Below, one piece after another: positions 50,355-59,610 of a DNA stretch of 64,000 nucleotides. The position numbers and the translations under genes were made by a program. Positions within the stretch are counted from its first letter, which is position 1. Each line of letters opens with the position of its first letter. The notes beneath the pieces are model-generated. The model did no database searches. It had not been told where the DNA came from and saw only the letters and a list, made by a program, of their open reading frames with translations. The DNA comes from Halobacillus massiliensis (GTDB lineage Bacteria; Bacillota; Bacilli; Bacillales; Halobacillaceae): contig NZ_LT800499.1 in NCBI RefSeq assembly GCF_900166625.1, positions 3,119,676 through 3,183,675 on the forward strand, in the 5' to 3' direction.

Positions 50355-51239
50355 AGAGTTATCCATTGTTAAACGATCCTGCATGAATTTCAACCATTCC
50401 TTCGTAGCATAGGATAAATAGTAATTCTTTTTCCAGATGATCGCTAAATCCCATTCTATTGCAGGCTTAATCACCTTTATGGTACGTACTTCTTCTTTAA
50501 GGAGCATGGCCACACTATAAGGAAGAATAGATATACCCAGTCCAGTAGCTATCATTTTCCCTATAAAGTCCCACTGCGAACTTTCTGAAATTACATTTGG
50601 AAGAAAACCGGCTTCTTTACACGCCTCTCGAATTCGGTCATTTAAAGCAAAATCCTTGTTAAACATAATGAACCATTCATTTTTTAACTCTTCAAGCTTT
50701 AATTGTTTCCGCTCAGCAAGTGAATGGGACGGAGGAAGAACCACTCTTAGTTCTTCCTTCATAAATGAGAAATAATGAAACTCATCTTCTGTCGGCAGTA
50801 CTGTAATGCCGACGTCCAGTTGATCATCCATGATATTCTCCTCGATTTTTTTCGCTCCATTTTCTACAAGTTGGAAGGTAATGTTAGGGTATAGCTGATG
50901 AAAATCACCGAGCAGCCTGATAAAAACTTCAGCATCCATAATGGGAGGGAGACCGATACGAATATGACCTTTCTGGAGTCCTAGTAAATCATCCAATTCC
51001 GTCTGCAAATTAGAAAATGCTTTATCAATAGTTTGAGCCTGGTCTAAAATAACACGTCCTGCATCAGTTAAAATAAGCTGCCTTTTTGATCTTTCAAATA
51101 ATTCAACACCTAATTCTTCTTCTAAATTCTTAATCATCTTACTTATCGTCGGCTGTGTCACAAAAAGGCTTTCTGCAGCCCTTGTAAAGCTATTATGCCT
51201 CGCTACTTCTAAAAAATATTTTAAATGCCTGATATCCAT
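50352..51239 (-). CDS. LysR-family transcriptional regulator
   Basis: 295 residues. Winged HTH at 1-60 (MDIRHLKYFLEVARHNSFTR, AAESLFVTQPTISKMIKNLE), then the two-lobed effector domain (IGLPPIMDAEVFIRLLGDF, DQLDVGITVLP, GLGISILPYSVA). It resembles CidR/YwbI-type regulators, but no cidAB genes are adjacent and the divergent gene (51457, DUF2515) is unrelated. The stop codon lies in truncated repeat DNA, so the C-terminal few residues may have been altered by the insertion. Confidence 0.9.
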   Translation of the reverse strand: MDIRHLKYFLEVARHNSFTRAAESLFVTQPTISKMIKNLEEELGVELFERSKRQLILTDAGRVILDQAQTIDKAFSNLQTELDDLLGLQKGHIRIGLPPIMDAEVFIRLLGDFHQLYPNITFQLVENGAKKIEENIMDDQLDVGITVLPTEDEFHYFSFMKEELRVVLPPSHSLAERKQLKLEELKNEWFIMFNKDFALNDRIREACKEAGFLPNVISESSQWDFIGKMIATGLGISILPYSVAMLLKEEVRTIKVIKPAIEWDLAIIWKKNYYLSYATKEWLKFMQDRLTMDNS

Positions 51240-51456
51240 TTTCGTATTCCCGCCTTAATTTATTATTTTTTGATCATAACATAATAAATTTCATATAGAT
51301 CTAAGGAACATTTAAATCTTCTGTCTATGTTCACCAGCCGCATAAGATATACCGAGGAGTAAATACTAATCATGCAATTATTTTCCATTTTACATGATTT
51401 ATTTATCTGTACAATAAACTTTCTGTTATAAGCGTCAAAATAAGGGGGAAAACCGC

Positions 51457-52572
51457 ATGTTTAAGCCAACCAGGAAGCATATGAGGGACTTGGGCAGACA
51501 GATTAAGCACGCCTTCCCTCTTAGAGAGCTCAGCAGCGAAGACGAAAAACTTATCAAAGAAATTAGAAATCATACAAGGAGTAAAAATCAAAACAATATT
51601 ACGAGAACTCAAGCCTACTTTGACTTTTATAAAAAAAATCCAGAAATTCACTGGGCACTGCTGGCCCACCTCGTGTCCAGAAATGCAGGCTGGAACATGA
51701 CAGACATAAAAGGCGAATATCTGCCAAAAATGCTTACCTATAAAGAACAAGTGGACTTCTTTGCGTTTATTGAAAGAGGAAACTGGCTGATCTTCCAGGA
51801 CGCCTATCCTCAGCTGCTTCTATACGAAGAAAGTAAAAAACAAAATCGCCCCTTATTTCACCTGCTTTCTAGGCTTCATGTATCAAAATTTATGAAACCC
51901 TTTTGGGATAGTTTTTGGAAAGATCATTCCAGTCAAGAACTCACCTTTGCCTTAATTATTAATGAACAGCAATACATCGAAGAACGGGTGGTTCAGAATA
52001 ATCAATATAAACAAACCGTATTAAACACCACCCTGTTTAAGCTGCAGGATGTATTTGACTTTAACCATATTTTGTTTCCATATATGACTCCACTGCAGAA
52101 GAAGACAAAAGTAGTCGGCGGCACTGTCCATCATTTTTCCTCCGTCGAAGACCGGATTGTATTTGGCAAAGGACTGTATGACCTGCTTTTCTCCATTCAG
52201 AGCAGACTGCAGCAAATCGTCTCATGGGCCGAATCTAATCCCCACACCGCATCACGCAAGGATTTCTGGCCCCGGCTTTTTAATGATATAAAAGAAAGCG
52301 CGCCAGGTCAGGTTCATGAATTAAAGGGCAGTCCATGTTCCATGACAGATCCTGCAGCCAGAATATACAGTCCTAAGCTTACGGACGTGTGGGAAGACTG
52401 GATTCACCAGCCGGCTGAGTCTGGCGACTGGTGCAGCAATAAAAAGATGCTTCAACATATCAAAAAACCGATTAAAGTATTGAATGAAGATATTCAGGAG
52501 ATATATTGTAAAACGATTGAAGAGCTTGAACTCGCGGCATTCGCAAAAAATAAATTTTTCCATAAAAAATAA
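51457..52572 (+). CDS. DUF2515 (YppC-like) protein
   Basis: 371 residues, soluble and rich in aromatic residues. Segments such as NNITRTQAYFDFYKKNPEIHWALLAHLVSRNAGWNMTDIKG are typical of DUF2515 (B. subtilis YppC). No catalytic motif is recognisable, and the role is unknown; YppC-like genes occur in spore formers. RBS AAGGGGGA before the ATG. It is divergent from the LysR gene, with 217 bases between. Confidence 0.8.
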   Translation: MFKPTRKHMRDLGRQIKHAFPLRELSSEDEKLIKEIRNHTRSKNQNNITRTQAYFDFYKKNPEIHWALLAHLVSRNAGWNMTDIKGEYLPKMLTYKEQVDFFAFIERGNWLIFQDAYPQLLLYEESKKQNRPLFHLLSRLHVSKFMKPFWDSFWKDHSSQELTFALIINEQQYIEERVVQNNQYKQTVLNTTLFKLQDVFDFNHILFPYMTPLQKKTKVVGGTVHHFSSVEDRIVFGKGLYDLLFSIQSRLQQIVSWAESNPHTASRKDFWPRLFNDIKESAPGQVHELKGSPCSMTDPAARIYSPKLTDVWEDWIHQPAESGDWCSNKKMLQHIKKPIKVLNEDIQEIYCKTIEELELAAFAKNKFFHKK

Positions 52573-52664
52573 AATTCATATCTCAATTATTTGTGTAAAA
52601 TTTTCCATTCCTTTATGCTGAAAATTGAACGACTGTTCACATTCCAGTATAGGAGGAACTTGAT

Positions 52665-53855
52665 ATGGCGAGTACAGAAACCGTTTACCAGTCGAATTTT
52701 AAAAAAGGTGCATATCCTTTTTTTGAAAACCTGAGGAAGCAACAGCCGGTATTTCCCTTATCCGAACAATTCCAACAGACGACATGGCTGATCACGAAGT
52801 ATGAGGACGTGAAAGAACTTTTAAAAAGCCAGAGCTTTATTAAAGATATGAGTAAACTTTCGCCGTCTACAACTAACGAAACTGATGGGGTTTCTGCTAT
52901 TTTTCAAAATATGATGCTCGATGCTGATCCACCTGATCATACAAGACTTCGAAAGCTTGTCCAGCCTTACTTTAATCCAAAATCGATTAAACAGCTGGAA
53001 TCAAGAATTTCGGAAATTACTGAAGACCTGATCCAGGAAATGAAAAGCAAATCTGGGCCCGTGGACCTTGTGGATGATTTCGCTTTTCCTCTTCCGATCA
53101 TTGTCATTTGTGAATTACTAGGGGTTCCTTCTAAAGACCGCAATAAATTTAGAAAGTGGTCCAATACCATTATTGCAGCAGCTGATGAATTTGAAGAAGA
53201 CTTTATTGGGGATGTGGAAGCCTTTCTTGCTTATTTAAAAGAGCTGTTTGATGAGCGCAGAGCCTCACCAGGTGATGACCTGATTTCCAGCCTTCTTCAA
53301 GCAGAGGAAGAAGGCGAACAGCTGAGCAGGAATGAACTCTATTCTATGATGGTTCTATTAATTATTGCAGGTCATGAAACGACAGTAAACCTAATTGCTA
53401 ATACAATGCTAGCTCTATTTGAAAATCCGGAAGAGCTTGAAAAATTGAAAGCTGATCCTTCTTTAGTACCTTCTGCAATCGAAGAAGGTCTAAGATATTA
53501 CAGTCCCGTAGATTTCTCCACAGCACGCTGGGCCGAAGAGGATCTAACTTTTAAAGGCCATACCATCAAAAGAGGCGATACAGTATTGGCTTCTTTAAGT
53601 TCAGCTAATCGCGACGAAGAAAAGTTTGAGAACGCCGATCAATTTAATATTACCCGCACACCAAACTCCCATGTCGCTTTTGGCTACGGCATTCATTTTT
53701 GTCTGGGTGCCCCTTTAGCAAGGCTGGAAGGTAAAGTCGGGATAGAGAAATTGTTAGAAGCATTTCCTAATATAAAACTGAACAGTGAGCAGCCTGAATG
53801 GCGGCCTGTATTTTTATTGAGAGGCTTAGACCATCTTTTTGTAGACCTTAAATAA
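52665..53855 (+). CDS. Cytochrome P450
   Basis: 396 residues, soluble bacterial class I P450. The I-helix oxygen-activation motif AGHETT near 238-243, the K-helix EEGLR near 275, and the heme-binding loop FGYGIHFCLGAPLAR with the proximal Cys near 345. It hydroxylates an unknown hydrophobic substrate and needs a ferredoxin or flavodoxin, neither encoded nearby. The pattern is closest to CYP107/CYP109-type Bacillus enzymes. RBS AGGAGGAAC. Confidence 0.94.
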   Translation: MASTETVYQSNFKKGAYPFFENLRKQQPVFPLSEQFQQTTWLITKYEDVKELLKSQSFIKDMSKLSPSTTNETDGVSAIFQNMMLDADPPDHTRLRKLVQPYFNPKSIKQLESRISEITEDLIQEMKSKSGPVDLVDDFAFPLPIIVICELLGVPSKDRNKFRKWSNTIIAAADEFEEDFIGDVEAFLAYLKELFDERRASPGDDLISSLLQAEEEGEQLSRNELYSMMVLLIIAGHETTVNLIANTMLALFENPEELEKLKADPSLVPSAIEEGLRYYSPVDFSTARWAEEDLTFKGHTIKRGDTVLASLSSANRDEEKFENADQFNITRTPNSHVAFGYGIHFCLGAPLARLEGKVGIEKLLEAFPNIKLNSEQPEWRPVFLLRGLDHLFVDLK

Positions 53856-53856
53856 C

Positions 53857-53890
53857 ATAAGCCCCTGATTTTTTTCAGGGGCTTCTTTTT
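53857..53890. terminator. Bidirectional terminator between P450 and CobW-family genes
   Basis: Stem AAGCCCCTGA (53859-53869) / TCAGGGGCTT (53876-53885) with a T-rich loop, T-rich on both strands. Confidence 0.88.
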
Positions 53891-55079
53891 AATGAGCATG
53901 GACGTGAAAGTCAGGGAGCGGATCTTTAAATGTATTCCACGATTTCTTCATTTCTTCCTCTGTTAATAAACAGTCATCTAATTGATTTATGATTTCTGTT
54001 TTATTCATGTGAATACCTATAAATACAAGCTCTATTTCTCGGTCTCCGTGTTCAGGACTCCAATTTTTTCTTAACTCAGGGTCTTCTTTAAAAATCGCCT
54101 CCTGGTCACTTTTCGAATAAGCGGCTACCCATTGTCCTGCACCTTCTATCATGAGGGACGTACCTGCCTGAGAAAGTAAGCCAGCGACATCATTTCTTGT
54201 GGCTAACCAAAAAAATCCTTTAGCCCTTATCACTTCCTCCGGCCAGTTCCCTTCCAGCCATTCCATAAATCTTTCTGGATGAAATGGCTTTCTGCGCCTA
54301 TATACGAATGAGGTGACTCCATATTCCTCACTTTCAGGTACATGTTCTTCATTCAATTCTTTAATCCAGCCAGCTCCTTGACTCGCCTTTTCAAAATTAA
54401 ACAACTCAGTATTTAACAATTTAACAGCCGGCACATCTCCAAAAGTCGATTCAATGATATGGGCACTGGGATTTAGCTGTTTTAGCAGTGATTTAAGCTC
54501 CAGTTTTTCCTTACTGTTTATTAAATCTACCTTGTTAAGAATAAGAACATTAGCAAATTCAATCTGGTCAATCAGCAGGTCGATTACTTCTCTCATATCT
54601 TCTGAATCTGCTGCTTGGTCTCTATCAAGAAGACATTCACCGGCTCCATAATCAGCCCAGAAGCGATTTCCATCAACAACTGTGACCATCGTATCTAATC
54701 GGCAGCTATCCATTAAATTAATCCCTAAACTCTCATCCATATAGGTAAAACTTTGAGCTACTGGAATAGGCTCGGAAATTCCCGTTGATTCGATAACAAT
54801 GTAGTCGATATCCAGGGAAGCCAGCTTTTCAACTTCTTTTATTAAGTCTTCTCTTAACGTACAGCAAATACAGCCGTTTTGCAGTTCAACTAACTTTTCT
54901 TCTGTCCGGCTGAATCCTCCCTGTTTAATCATACTGGCATCAATGTTTACCTCACTCATATCATTGACAATCACTGCGACCTTTTTATTTTCTTTATTGT
55001 TTAGAAGATTATTTAATAGAGTCGTCTTGCCGGCCCCTAAGTATCCACTAAGAACGGTAACTGGCACTTTTTCTTTCAC
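53889..55079 (-). CDS. CobW/COG0523 GTPase, probable zinc metallochaperone
   Basis: 396 residues. G1/Walker A SGYLGAGKTT at 11-20, the metal-binding GCICC motif (Cys69, Cys71, Cys72), Walker B-like IVIEST, and NKVD near 180 for guanine; C-terminal CobW_C domain from about 255; the tail ends HVHAH. COG0523 proteins of this type (YciC/ZagA, ZNG1) supply Zn to proteins under zinc starvation. It is the third gene of a unit headed by rpsN2 with a Zur box upstream and overlaps the flavoprotein gene by 32 bases. Confidence 0.92.
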   Translation of the reverse strand: MKEKVPVTVLSGYLGAGKTTLLNNLLNNKENKKVAVIVNDMSEVNIDASMIKQGGFSRTEEKLVELQNGCICCTLREDLIKEVEKLASLDIDYIVIESTGISEPIPVAQSFTYMDESLGINLMDSCRLDTMVTVVDGNRFWADYGAGECLLDRDQAADSEDMREVIDLLIDQIEFANVLILNKVDLINSKEKLELKSLLKQLNPSAHIIESTFGDVPAVKLLNTELFNFEKASQGAGWIKELNEEHVPESEEYGVTSFVYRRRKPFHPERFMEWLEGNWPEEVIRAKGFFWLATRNDVAGLLSQAGTSLMIEGAGQWVAAYSKSDQEAIFKEDPELRKNWSPEHGDREIELVFIGIHMNKTEIINQLDDCLLTEEEMKKSWNTFKDPLPDFHVHAH

Positions 55080-56256
55080 TTAATCTCTCCTCCAGTCTCT
55101 CTAGTATTCTTTGGGCCGCTTTACGTGCACCCGCTATATTTCTCGCTACTGGACCAATCTCTAATTCGGCCAAAGCACCTGATACAAACAAGCCATCTGC
55201 CCATTCTAATTCTTTACTTACTACAGGGAATCCACATGGAGCACATGGAAGCTGATTTTTCCGGATCACTTCTTCCACTAACCCTTTACCAGGCAGACAA
55301 GAAGCTGCACCCGTTGCTAACAGCAGCGATCCAGCCGAAAACTTTCCTTGCTTTTTCAGCTGTAGTTTAATTTTCCCTTCATGCACATCTGCTGTCATAA
55401 TGTCATCTGTAATAATTTCGATCTTTCCTTCTGCTTCTCTGCGCTTTAACAGACTATAAAGACTTTGAGTAACAGATCCTCGGTTTCTTGCCTTAGTTAT
55501 CACCTTGCGCCTTTCCTGATAACTATTAATTCTCTCATATTGATTTAAAAATTTTGGACCTAGCCAGCCGGGATCACTATCAAAATCTTTTACTCGAAAC
55601 GGATGGCGCTTAATTAAATAAACGGGCTCACTACTATGATGAGCCTGTTTTAAAGCTAAATGTACGGCAGTAGTACCTGCGCCTGTAATAGCTGCCGGAC
55701 TGGCTCCATGAAATGCTTCCATACCGCGTTCACTAAAAACGTGACTGATTAAGTCTGGAGCCTCTTTTACTAAAGGCTCAGCCCAACCAGGATAATAGGG
55801 CTGATCATTCACTCCAAGCGCAAGAACGACTTGTTTTGAAACAACCTTCCTGTTAGATGAAGTAGTTATACTCCATAGATTCCCATTCTTGTCCAGCGAC
55901 TCAGCCCAAGCCGTCTCCCAGCAGTTCTCTAGTCCGGCAATTTCAAATATTTCCATACAGTGATCGTTAAACATATCGAGTTTAGGACGCTTATAATAGC
56001 CTTTAAACCCACCGGCATAGTCACTGGTTTTAGCAAAGCTTTTCAGGTGATACGGGTCAGGATGCAAATGGCGAACAGAAGGTGATCTTAAGTAATCCAT
56101 TCCAACTCTTTGTGTCAGCCTCTTCCACTTCTCTAAAGGTTCTGGAAAAGGATCAATAATGAGAAGATCATTCTTATTGACTTTTCCGCTTAAAAGCAGA
56201 TGAGCTGCTATTGTACAGCCTTGTATACCTCCTCCTATAATCACCCATTGATACAC
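55048..56256 (-). CDS. FAD/NAD(P)-binding flavoprotein in the Zur operon, function unknown
   Basis: 402 residues starting at GTG 56256 (GGGAGG 8 bases upstream; in-frame codons to 56280 lack one). An N-terminal FAD motif VIIGGGIQGCTIAAHLL near 5-21, a second nucleotide site AITGAGTTAVHLAL near 190-203, and a closing FAD segment GLFVSGALAELEIGPVARNIAGA. Pattern is like SidA/FMO-type and putative amine or lysine N-monooxygenases. It sits between rpsN2 and the CobW GTPase (32-base overlap), so it is expected to be made under zinc limitation. Confidence 0.83.
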   Translation of the reverse strand: MYQWVIIGGGIQGCTIAAHLLLSGKVNKNDLLIIDPFPEPLEKWKRLTQRVGMDYLRSPSVRHLHPDPYHLKSFAKTSDYAGGFKGYYKRPKLDMFNDHCMEIFEIAGLENCWETAWAESLDKNGNLWSITTSSNRKVVSKQVVLALGVNDQPYYPGWAEPLVKEAPDLISHVFSERGMEAFHGASPAAITGAGTTAVHLALKQAHHSSEPVYLIKRHPFRVKDFDSDPGWLGPKFLNQYERINSYQERRKVITKARNRGSVTQSLYSLLKRREAEGKIEIITDDIMTADVHEGKIKLQLKKQGKFSAGSLLLATGAASCLPGKGLVEEVIRKNQLPCAPCGFPVVSKELEWADGLFVSGALAELEIGPVARNIAGARKAAQRILERLEERLSERKSASYRS

Positions 56257-56281
56257 AGTGAGTCCCTCCCCTTCCTGCACA

Positions 56282-56551
56282 TTACCAGCTTGATTTTTTC
56301 ACACCTGGCAGCTGTCCTTTATGAGCTAATTCTCTAAAAGCAATTCGTGACATATTGAATTTCCGCATATAACCCCTCGGTCGTCCTGTTAGCTCACAAC
56401 GGCTACTTAGACGTGTTGGAGACGAATCCCTTGGTAATTTTCTAAGAGCCTCATAATCTCCTTTCTCTTTTAATTCTTTTCTTAAAGCAGCGTACTTCTT
56501 TACTAACTCTTGTCTTTTTTTCTCTTTTACAACTTTAGACTTTTTAGCCAT
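56282..56551 (-). CDS. rpsN2: Zinc-independent ribosomal protein S14 paralogue
   Basis: 89 residues, S14 family (C-terminal [20 protein letters not shown]). The CXXC-X12-15-CXXC zinc ribbon of the short 61-residue S14 is absent; only one Cys remains. This is the C-minus type (YhzA/RpsN2) that replaces the zinc protein S14 when zinc is short and so releases zinc from ribosomes. The gene has a Zur box in its promoter and leads a three-gene operon. Confidence 0.96.
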   Translation of the reverse strand: MAKKSKVVKEKKRQELVKKYAALRKELKEKGDYEALRKLPRDSSPTRLSSRCELTGRPRGYMRKFNMSRIAFRELAHKGQLPGVKKSSW

Positions 56552-56610
56552 TTCTATATCCTCCTTTATACAAGTAATGATGACGCTTCAAGTGCAAAAA
56601 TAAACACATT

Positions 56611-56663
56611 AAATAGTAATAGTTACGATTTATGATTATATACAAAGTTTATTAATTTGTAAA
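56611..56663 (-). promoter_or_regulatory. Sigma-A promoter with Zur box, rpsN2 operon
   Basis: Minus-strand TTTACA (plus 56658-56663), 17-base spacer, TATAAT (plus 56635-56640), with start expected near 56628. A 21-base operator lies over the start: half-sites AAATAGTAAT (56611-56620) and GTTACGATTT (56622-56631) around a central A, an 18/20 match to the Zur consensus AAATCGTAAT-N-ATTACGATTT. Repression by Zn-Zur is expected. Confidence 0.88.
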
Positions 56664-56753
56664 CCGGAACCTTAAAAGAGGTTTATGATGTCCAAAAAAA
56701 GGAAATATTTTTATAACATTATATTAGAAAGGTAATTAGCGGGAGGTGAGCAA

Positions 56754-57131
56754 ATGGTACATGGAAAGGCATTAGCTATTAAAGGAGTTATGACAATTGT
56801 AGGCCTTTATTTAGTTTTAGGAATTGGTTACGGAGTATCTTTTCTCGGTGTCTTACTTCTAAGTATCGTTCAAGGAGCCCTATCATATGTGGCAGGAGAT
56901 TTGTTTATTTTACCAAGGTTTAAAAACATAATGGCGACTTTTTCGGATTTTTGTTTAACCTTCTTATTAGTAATAGCCAGCGGATCGTTATTCTTTTCTT
57001 TAGAAGGATCCTTATGGATGGCAGCTTTAATCGCAAGTGTGGTTATCGCCGCAGCCGAATATGGCTTCCACTTATACCTCGCTACCAACGTCCTTCCTGC
57101 AAACAATCGAGTGCGGGCGGAGGTTTATTAA
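56754..57131 (+). CDS. DUF2512 (YndM-like) membrane protein
   Basis: 125 residues with four predicted membrane helices (about 8-27, 28-50, 60-82, 88-110). The segment YVAGDLFILPRFKNIMAT is typical of DUF2512/YndM. Function unknown; present in many spore-forming Bacillaceae. RBS GGGAGGTG precedes the ATG. It is divergent from the Zur operon and followed by 21-bp tandem repeats. Confidence 0.82.
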   Translation: MVHGKALAIKGVMTIVGLYLVLGIGYGVSFLGVLLLSIVQGALSYVAGDLFILPRFKNIMATFSDFCLTFLLVIASGSLFFSLEGSLWMAALIASVVIAAAEYGFHLYLATNVLPANNRVRAEVY

Positions 57132-57192
57132 TAGATGAACAAGCGGAGTTTCCCTTGGACTCCGCTTGTAATATGTTCTGGCTTATTTTGAA

Positions 57193-57380
57193 GGTTCTCC
57201 TCTCTTTCGATGGTACTCTTTTCCTTTTCGGCGCTTCTTCCTTCGCTTTCGATGGTTCTCCCCCGCCTTTCAGCGCTTCTGCCTTCTTTCGACGCTCCTC
57301 CTTTCTCTTTCAGCACTTCCTCCTTCGCTTTTGACGGGGCTTCTCCGCCTTTCAGCGCTTACCCTCTCTTTCAGCACTGC
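57193..57380. repeat. Degenerate 21-bp tandem repeat array
   Basis: About nine copies of a 19-21 bp unit, consensus close to CGCTTCTCCTTCGCTTTCRR, alternating endings GA and AG/GG. Translated on the minus strand it gives heptads such as GRSAERR, GRTIESE, GRSAEKE, but no RBS or start context supports a gene. It fills most of the gap between the DUF2512 gene and the SDR gene. Confidence 0.82.
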
Positions 57381-57389
57381 TAAAATAAA

Positions 57390-57421
57390 TAAAAAAGCAG
57401 CCCTTTTCTCAAAGGACTGCA
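57390..57421 (-). terminator. Terminator of the SDR gene
   Basis: Stem GCAG-CCCTT (57397-57405) / AAGGA-CTGC (57411-57420) with one mismatch, T6 and T-rich sequence after it on the minus strand. Confidence 0.78.
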
Positions 57422-57429
57422 ATTGAAAA

Positions 57430-58173
57430 TTACATGGTTTGATTAGTTGGTCGAACGACGATTTCGTTCACGGCTACTTCAGCCGGCTCTTCTAAGGCAA
57501 AGCGAACCGTTCTCGCGATGCTGTCCGGTTTTATCGCCATTTGATAAAGATCATCCACTCCTGATTTAACGTCGTCATCGGTAATAGTAGATGTAAGCTC
57601 TGTTGAAACAGCTCCTGGGGATATAATTGTTGCTCGAATGTTTGATTCCTGAGATTCTTCCATTCTCAGACCATCCGTAATCGCTCGCACTGCAAACTTA
57701 GTTCCGCTGTACACCGCGCTTCCAGGGAATACAACGTGGCCGGCTACGGAAGATAAGTTGATGATGTGGCCCTGCTTTCTTTCACGCATATATGGCAGGA
57801 CGGCTGAAATCCCGTATAAGACCCCTTTAATATTGACATCGATCATCTTATCCCACTCTTCAATTTTTTGCTTATTTAAATATGAGAGCGGCATTAGACC
57901 GGCATTATTTACAATGGCATCAATCTGGCCAAATTTTTCATGCGCGAATTTTGCAAGCTCTTCCATTTCTTTAGCAGATGTCACGTCTGTTGACTTGTAT
58001 ACCGCTTCGCCATTATTATTATTCAAATTATCGGCAATTTCTTTCAAACGTTCTTCTCTTCTGGCGGCTAACACGAGCTTAGCACCTTTAGACGATAACT
58101 CTTTTGCTGTTTCTTCACCAATCCCGCTTGACGCCCCTGTAATAATTACAACTTTATCTTGTATGTTAGACAA
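57430..58173 (-). CDS. Short-chain dehydrogenase/reductase
   Basis: 247 residues, classical SDR. Cofactor motif GASSGIG near 13-19, NNAG near 87-90, catalytic Ser in LSSVAG near 139, and YSGTK (Tyr, Lys) near 153-157. AARREER after beta-2 suggests NADP(H). The substrate is unknown; the sequence is like bacterial YdfG/serine dehydrogenase-type enzymes. RBS AGGAGG. Single gene. Confidence 0.92.
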   Translation of the reverse strand: MSNIQDKVVIITGASSGIGEETAKELSSKGAKLVLAARREERLKEIADNLNNNNGEAVYKSTDVTSAKEMEELAKFAHEKFGQIDAIVNNAGLMPLSYLNKQKIEEWDKMIDVNIKGVLYGISAVLPYMRERKQGHIINLSSVAGHVVFPGSAVYSGTKFAVRAITDGLRMEESQESNIRATIISPGAVSTELTSTITDDDVKSGVDDLYQMAIKPDSIARTVRFALEEPAEVAVNEIVVRPTNQTM

Positions 58174-58257
58174 TTTAAATCCTCCTATAAAAATGACATC
58201 ACTGGCTACTGTTTCCGTTCTTGTTTTTGGTTAAACCCTCCGATAGGCCAATACTCA

Positions 58258-58298
58258 TAAAAAAGCCTCAGCTGTATGAGTTCAGCTGAGGCTTTTTT
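58258..58298 (-). terminator. Terminator of the CNNM/CorC-family gene
   Basis: Perfect stem AAAAAAGCCTCAGCT (58259-58273) / AGCTGAGGCTTTTTT (58284-58298), strong on both strands. Confidence 0.9.
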
Positions 58299-59518
58299 CA
58301 CTTAATAATTTGAACTTTGCGTATCATATGGCCTTCAATTTCAAGGACTTTGAATGTTAGATTGTCACGTTCAAGCACTTCTCCCTTGTCTGGAAAGTCG
58401 TTAAATTCTTTTAACATATATCCTGCAAGGACATCTTCTTCTTCAGGGATATCAGTATCAAAAATAGAATTTAGTCGGCGGAGCGTTATTTTACCGTCAC
58501 ATATAATGTTGGTGTCTGTCAGCTTTTCAACGAGTGGATCAGCTTCCCTGTCGTGTTCATCTTCGATCTCTAGTCCGATCATGGATTCAATAATATCTTC
58601 ATGAGTAAGCAATCCTTCTGTTCCGCCATATTCATCAAGAACAATAGCCATGTGCTTTTTCTCTTTGCTCATTTTGCGGAAAACCCACTCGATGGACTGG
58701 AATTCATAGACGACGACAGGATCATTATCACAATACGCTTCAAAAGGTTTTTCTGGTTCCATCGACCAGGAAAGCAGGTATTTTGAGTGAAAGACCGCTA
58801 CAATATCATCTATGTCTTCATCATAAACTGGATATCTTGTATAAGGGTGCTCAATTACATTGTCACGCACCTCTTCGAAGGAAGCTGTTTTAGGCAGTGC
58901 TTCTATTTCCACGCGCGGGGTCGTCATCACATCTTTTACATTTAAGTTATAAAAGTCCAGGACTCCTTTTATACGGTAGGACTCCGTTTCATTAAAGGTG
59001 CCTTCTGAATCTGCAATATCTACCATTGTTCTGAGCTCTTCTTTTGAAATAGATACATCTACTGGCTGTCCTTTAGAAAGGGCCTTGGTAATGAGTCCAG
59101 TGAGTTTATTCAATACAAACGTAATAGGTTTGAAAATGATAACAAAGAAACGGATGACGGGATATACAATTAAAGCAATTCGGTCAGGAAAGGTTGCTGC
59201 CACGGACTTGGGCAGGACTTCTGCAAAAATAATAATAACTATTGTTAAAATAGCTGAAGCAATTCCGATACTGAAGCCATATTGAATCGCTAACGTTGTC
59301 ACCAACGTCGGCAGTAGTATGTTGGCTATGTTATTGCCAATTAAAATGGTCGTTATAAATTCACTTGGCTTAGAGACGAGGTTCAGCAGTTTCTTCGCTT
59401 TTTTATCGTCATTATCCGCTTTTGTTTTTAATTTCATTTTGTTTGCAGCCGTCAAGGCTGTTTCGCTCCCCGAGAAAAACAGAGAAACAAATATTAAAAA
59501 GATGATCGCAATGATCAC
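58298..59518 (-). CDS. CNNM/HlyC-CorC family membrane protein with CBS pair
   Basis: 406 residues. N-terminal DUF21/CNNM domain with three or four membrane helices (FFSGSETALTAANKMKL near 16-32, FITTILIGNNIANILLP near 54-70), two CBS domains (about 195-325, including VMTTPRVEIEAL and GGTEGLLTHEDI), and a C-terminal CorC_HlyC domain. Family members (MpfA, YhdP) export Mg2+ or take part in divalent metal or Na+ tolerance; older hemolysin names are misleading. Single gene. Confidence 0.92.
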   Translation of the reverse strand: MIIAIIFLIFVSLFFSGSETALTAANKMKLKTKADNDDKKAKKLLNLVSKPSEFITTILIGNNIANILLPTLVTTLAIQYGFSIGIASAILTIVIIIFAEVLPKSVAATFPDRIALIVYPVIRFFVIIFKPITFVLNKLTGLITKALSKGQPVDVSISKEELRTMVDIADSEGTFNETESYRIKGVLDFYNLNVKDVMTTPRVEIEALPKTASFEEVRDNVIEHPYTRYPVYDEDIDDIVAVFHSKYLLSWSMEPEKPFEAYCDNDPVVVYEFQSIEWVFRKMSKEKKHMAIVLDEYGGTEGLLTHEDIIESMIGLEIEDEHDREADPLVEKLTDTNIICDGKITLRRLNSIFDTDIPEEEDVLAGYMLKEFNDFPDKGEVLERDNLTFKVLEIEGHMIRKVQIIK

Positions 59519-59610
59519 AGGTTATTTCCTCCTTAAAGCATGCACACATTTTAGTAAATGTTTAATATCTACTATAGATTATTTAATAAAAGGAAGAAAG
59601 TAATACATCT

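Noticed and set aside
57128-57316. Minus-strand frame of heptad repeats (SAE/TIE-rich)
   Set aside because: It is only the translation of the 21-bp tandem array; no RBS, no conserved start context.
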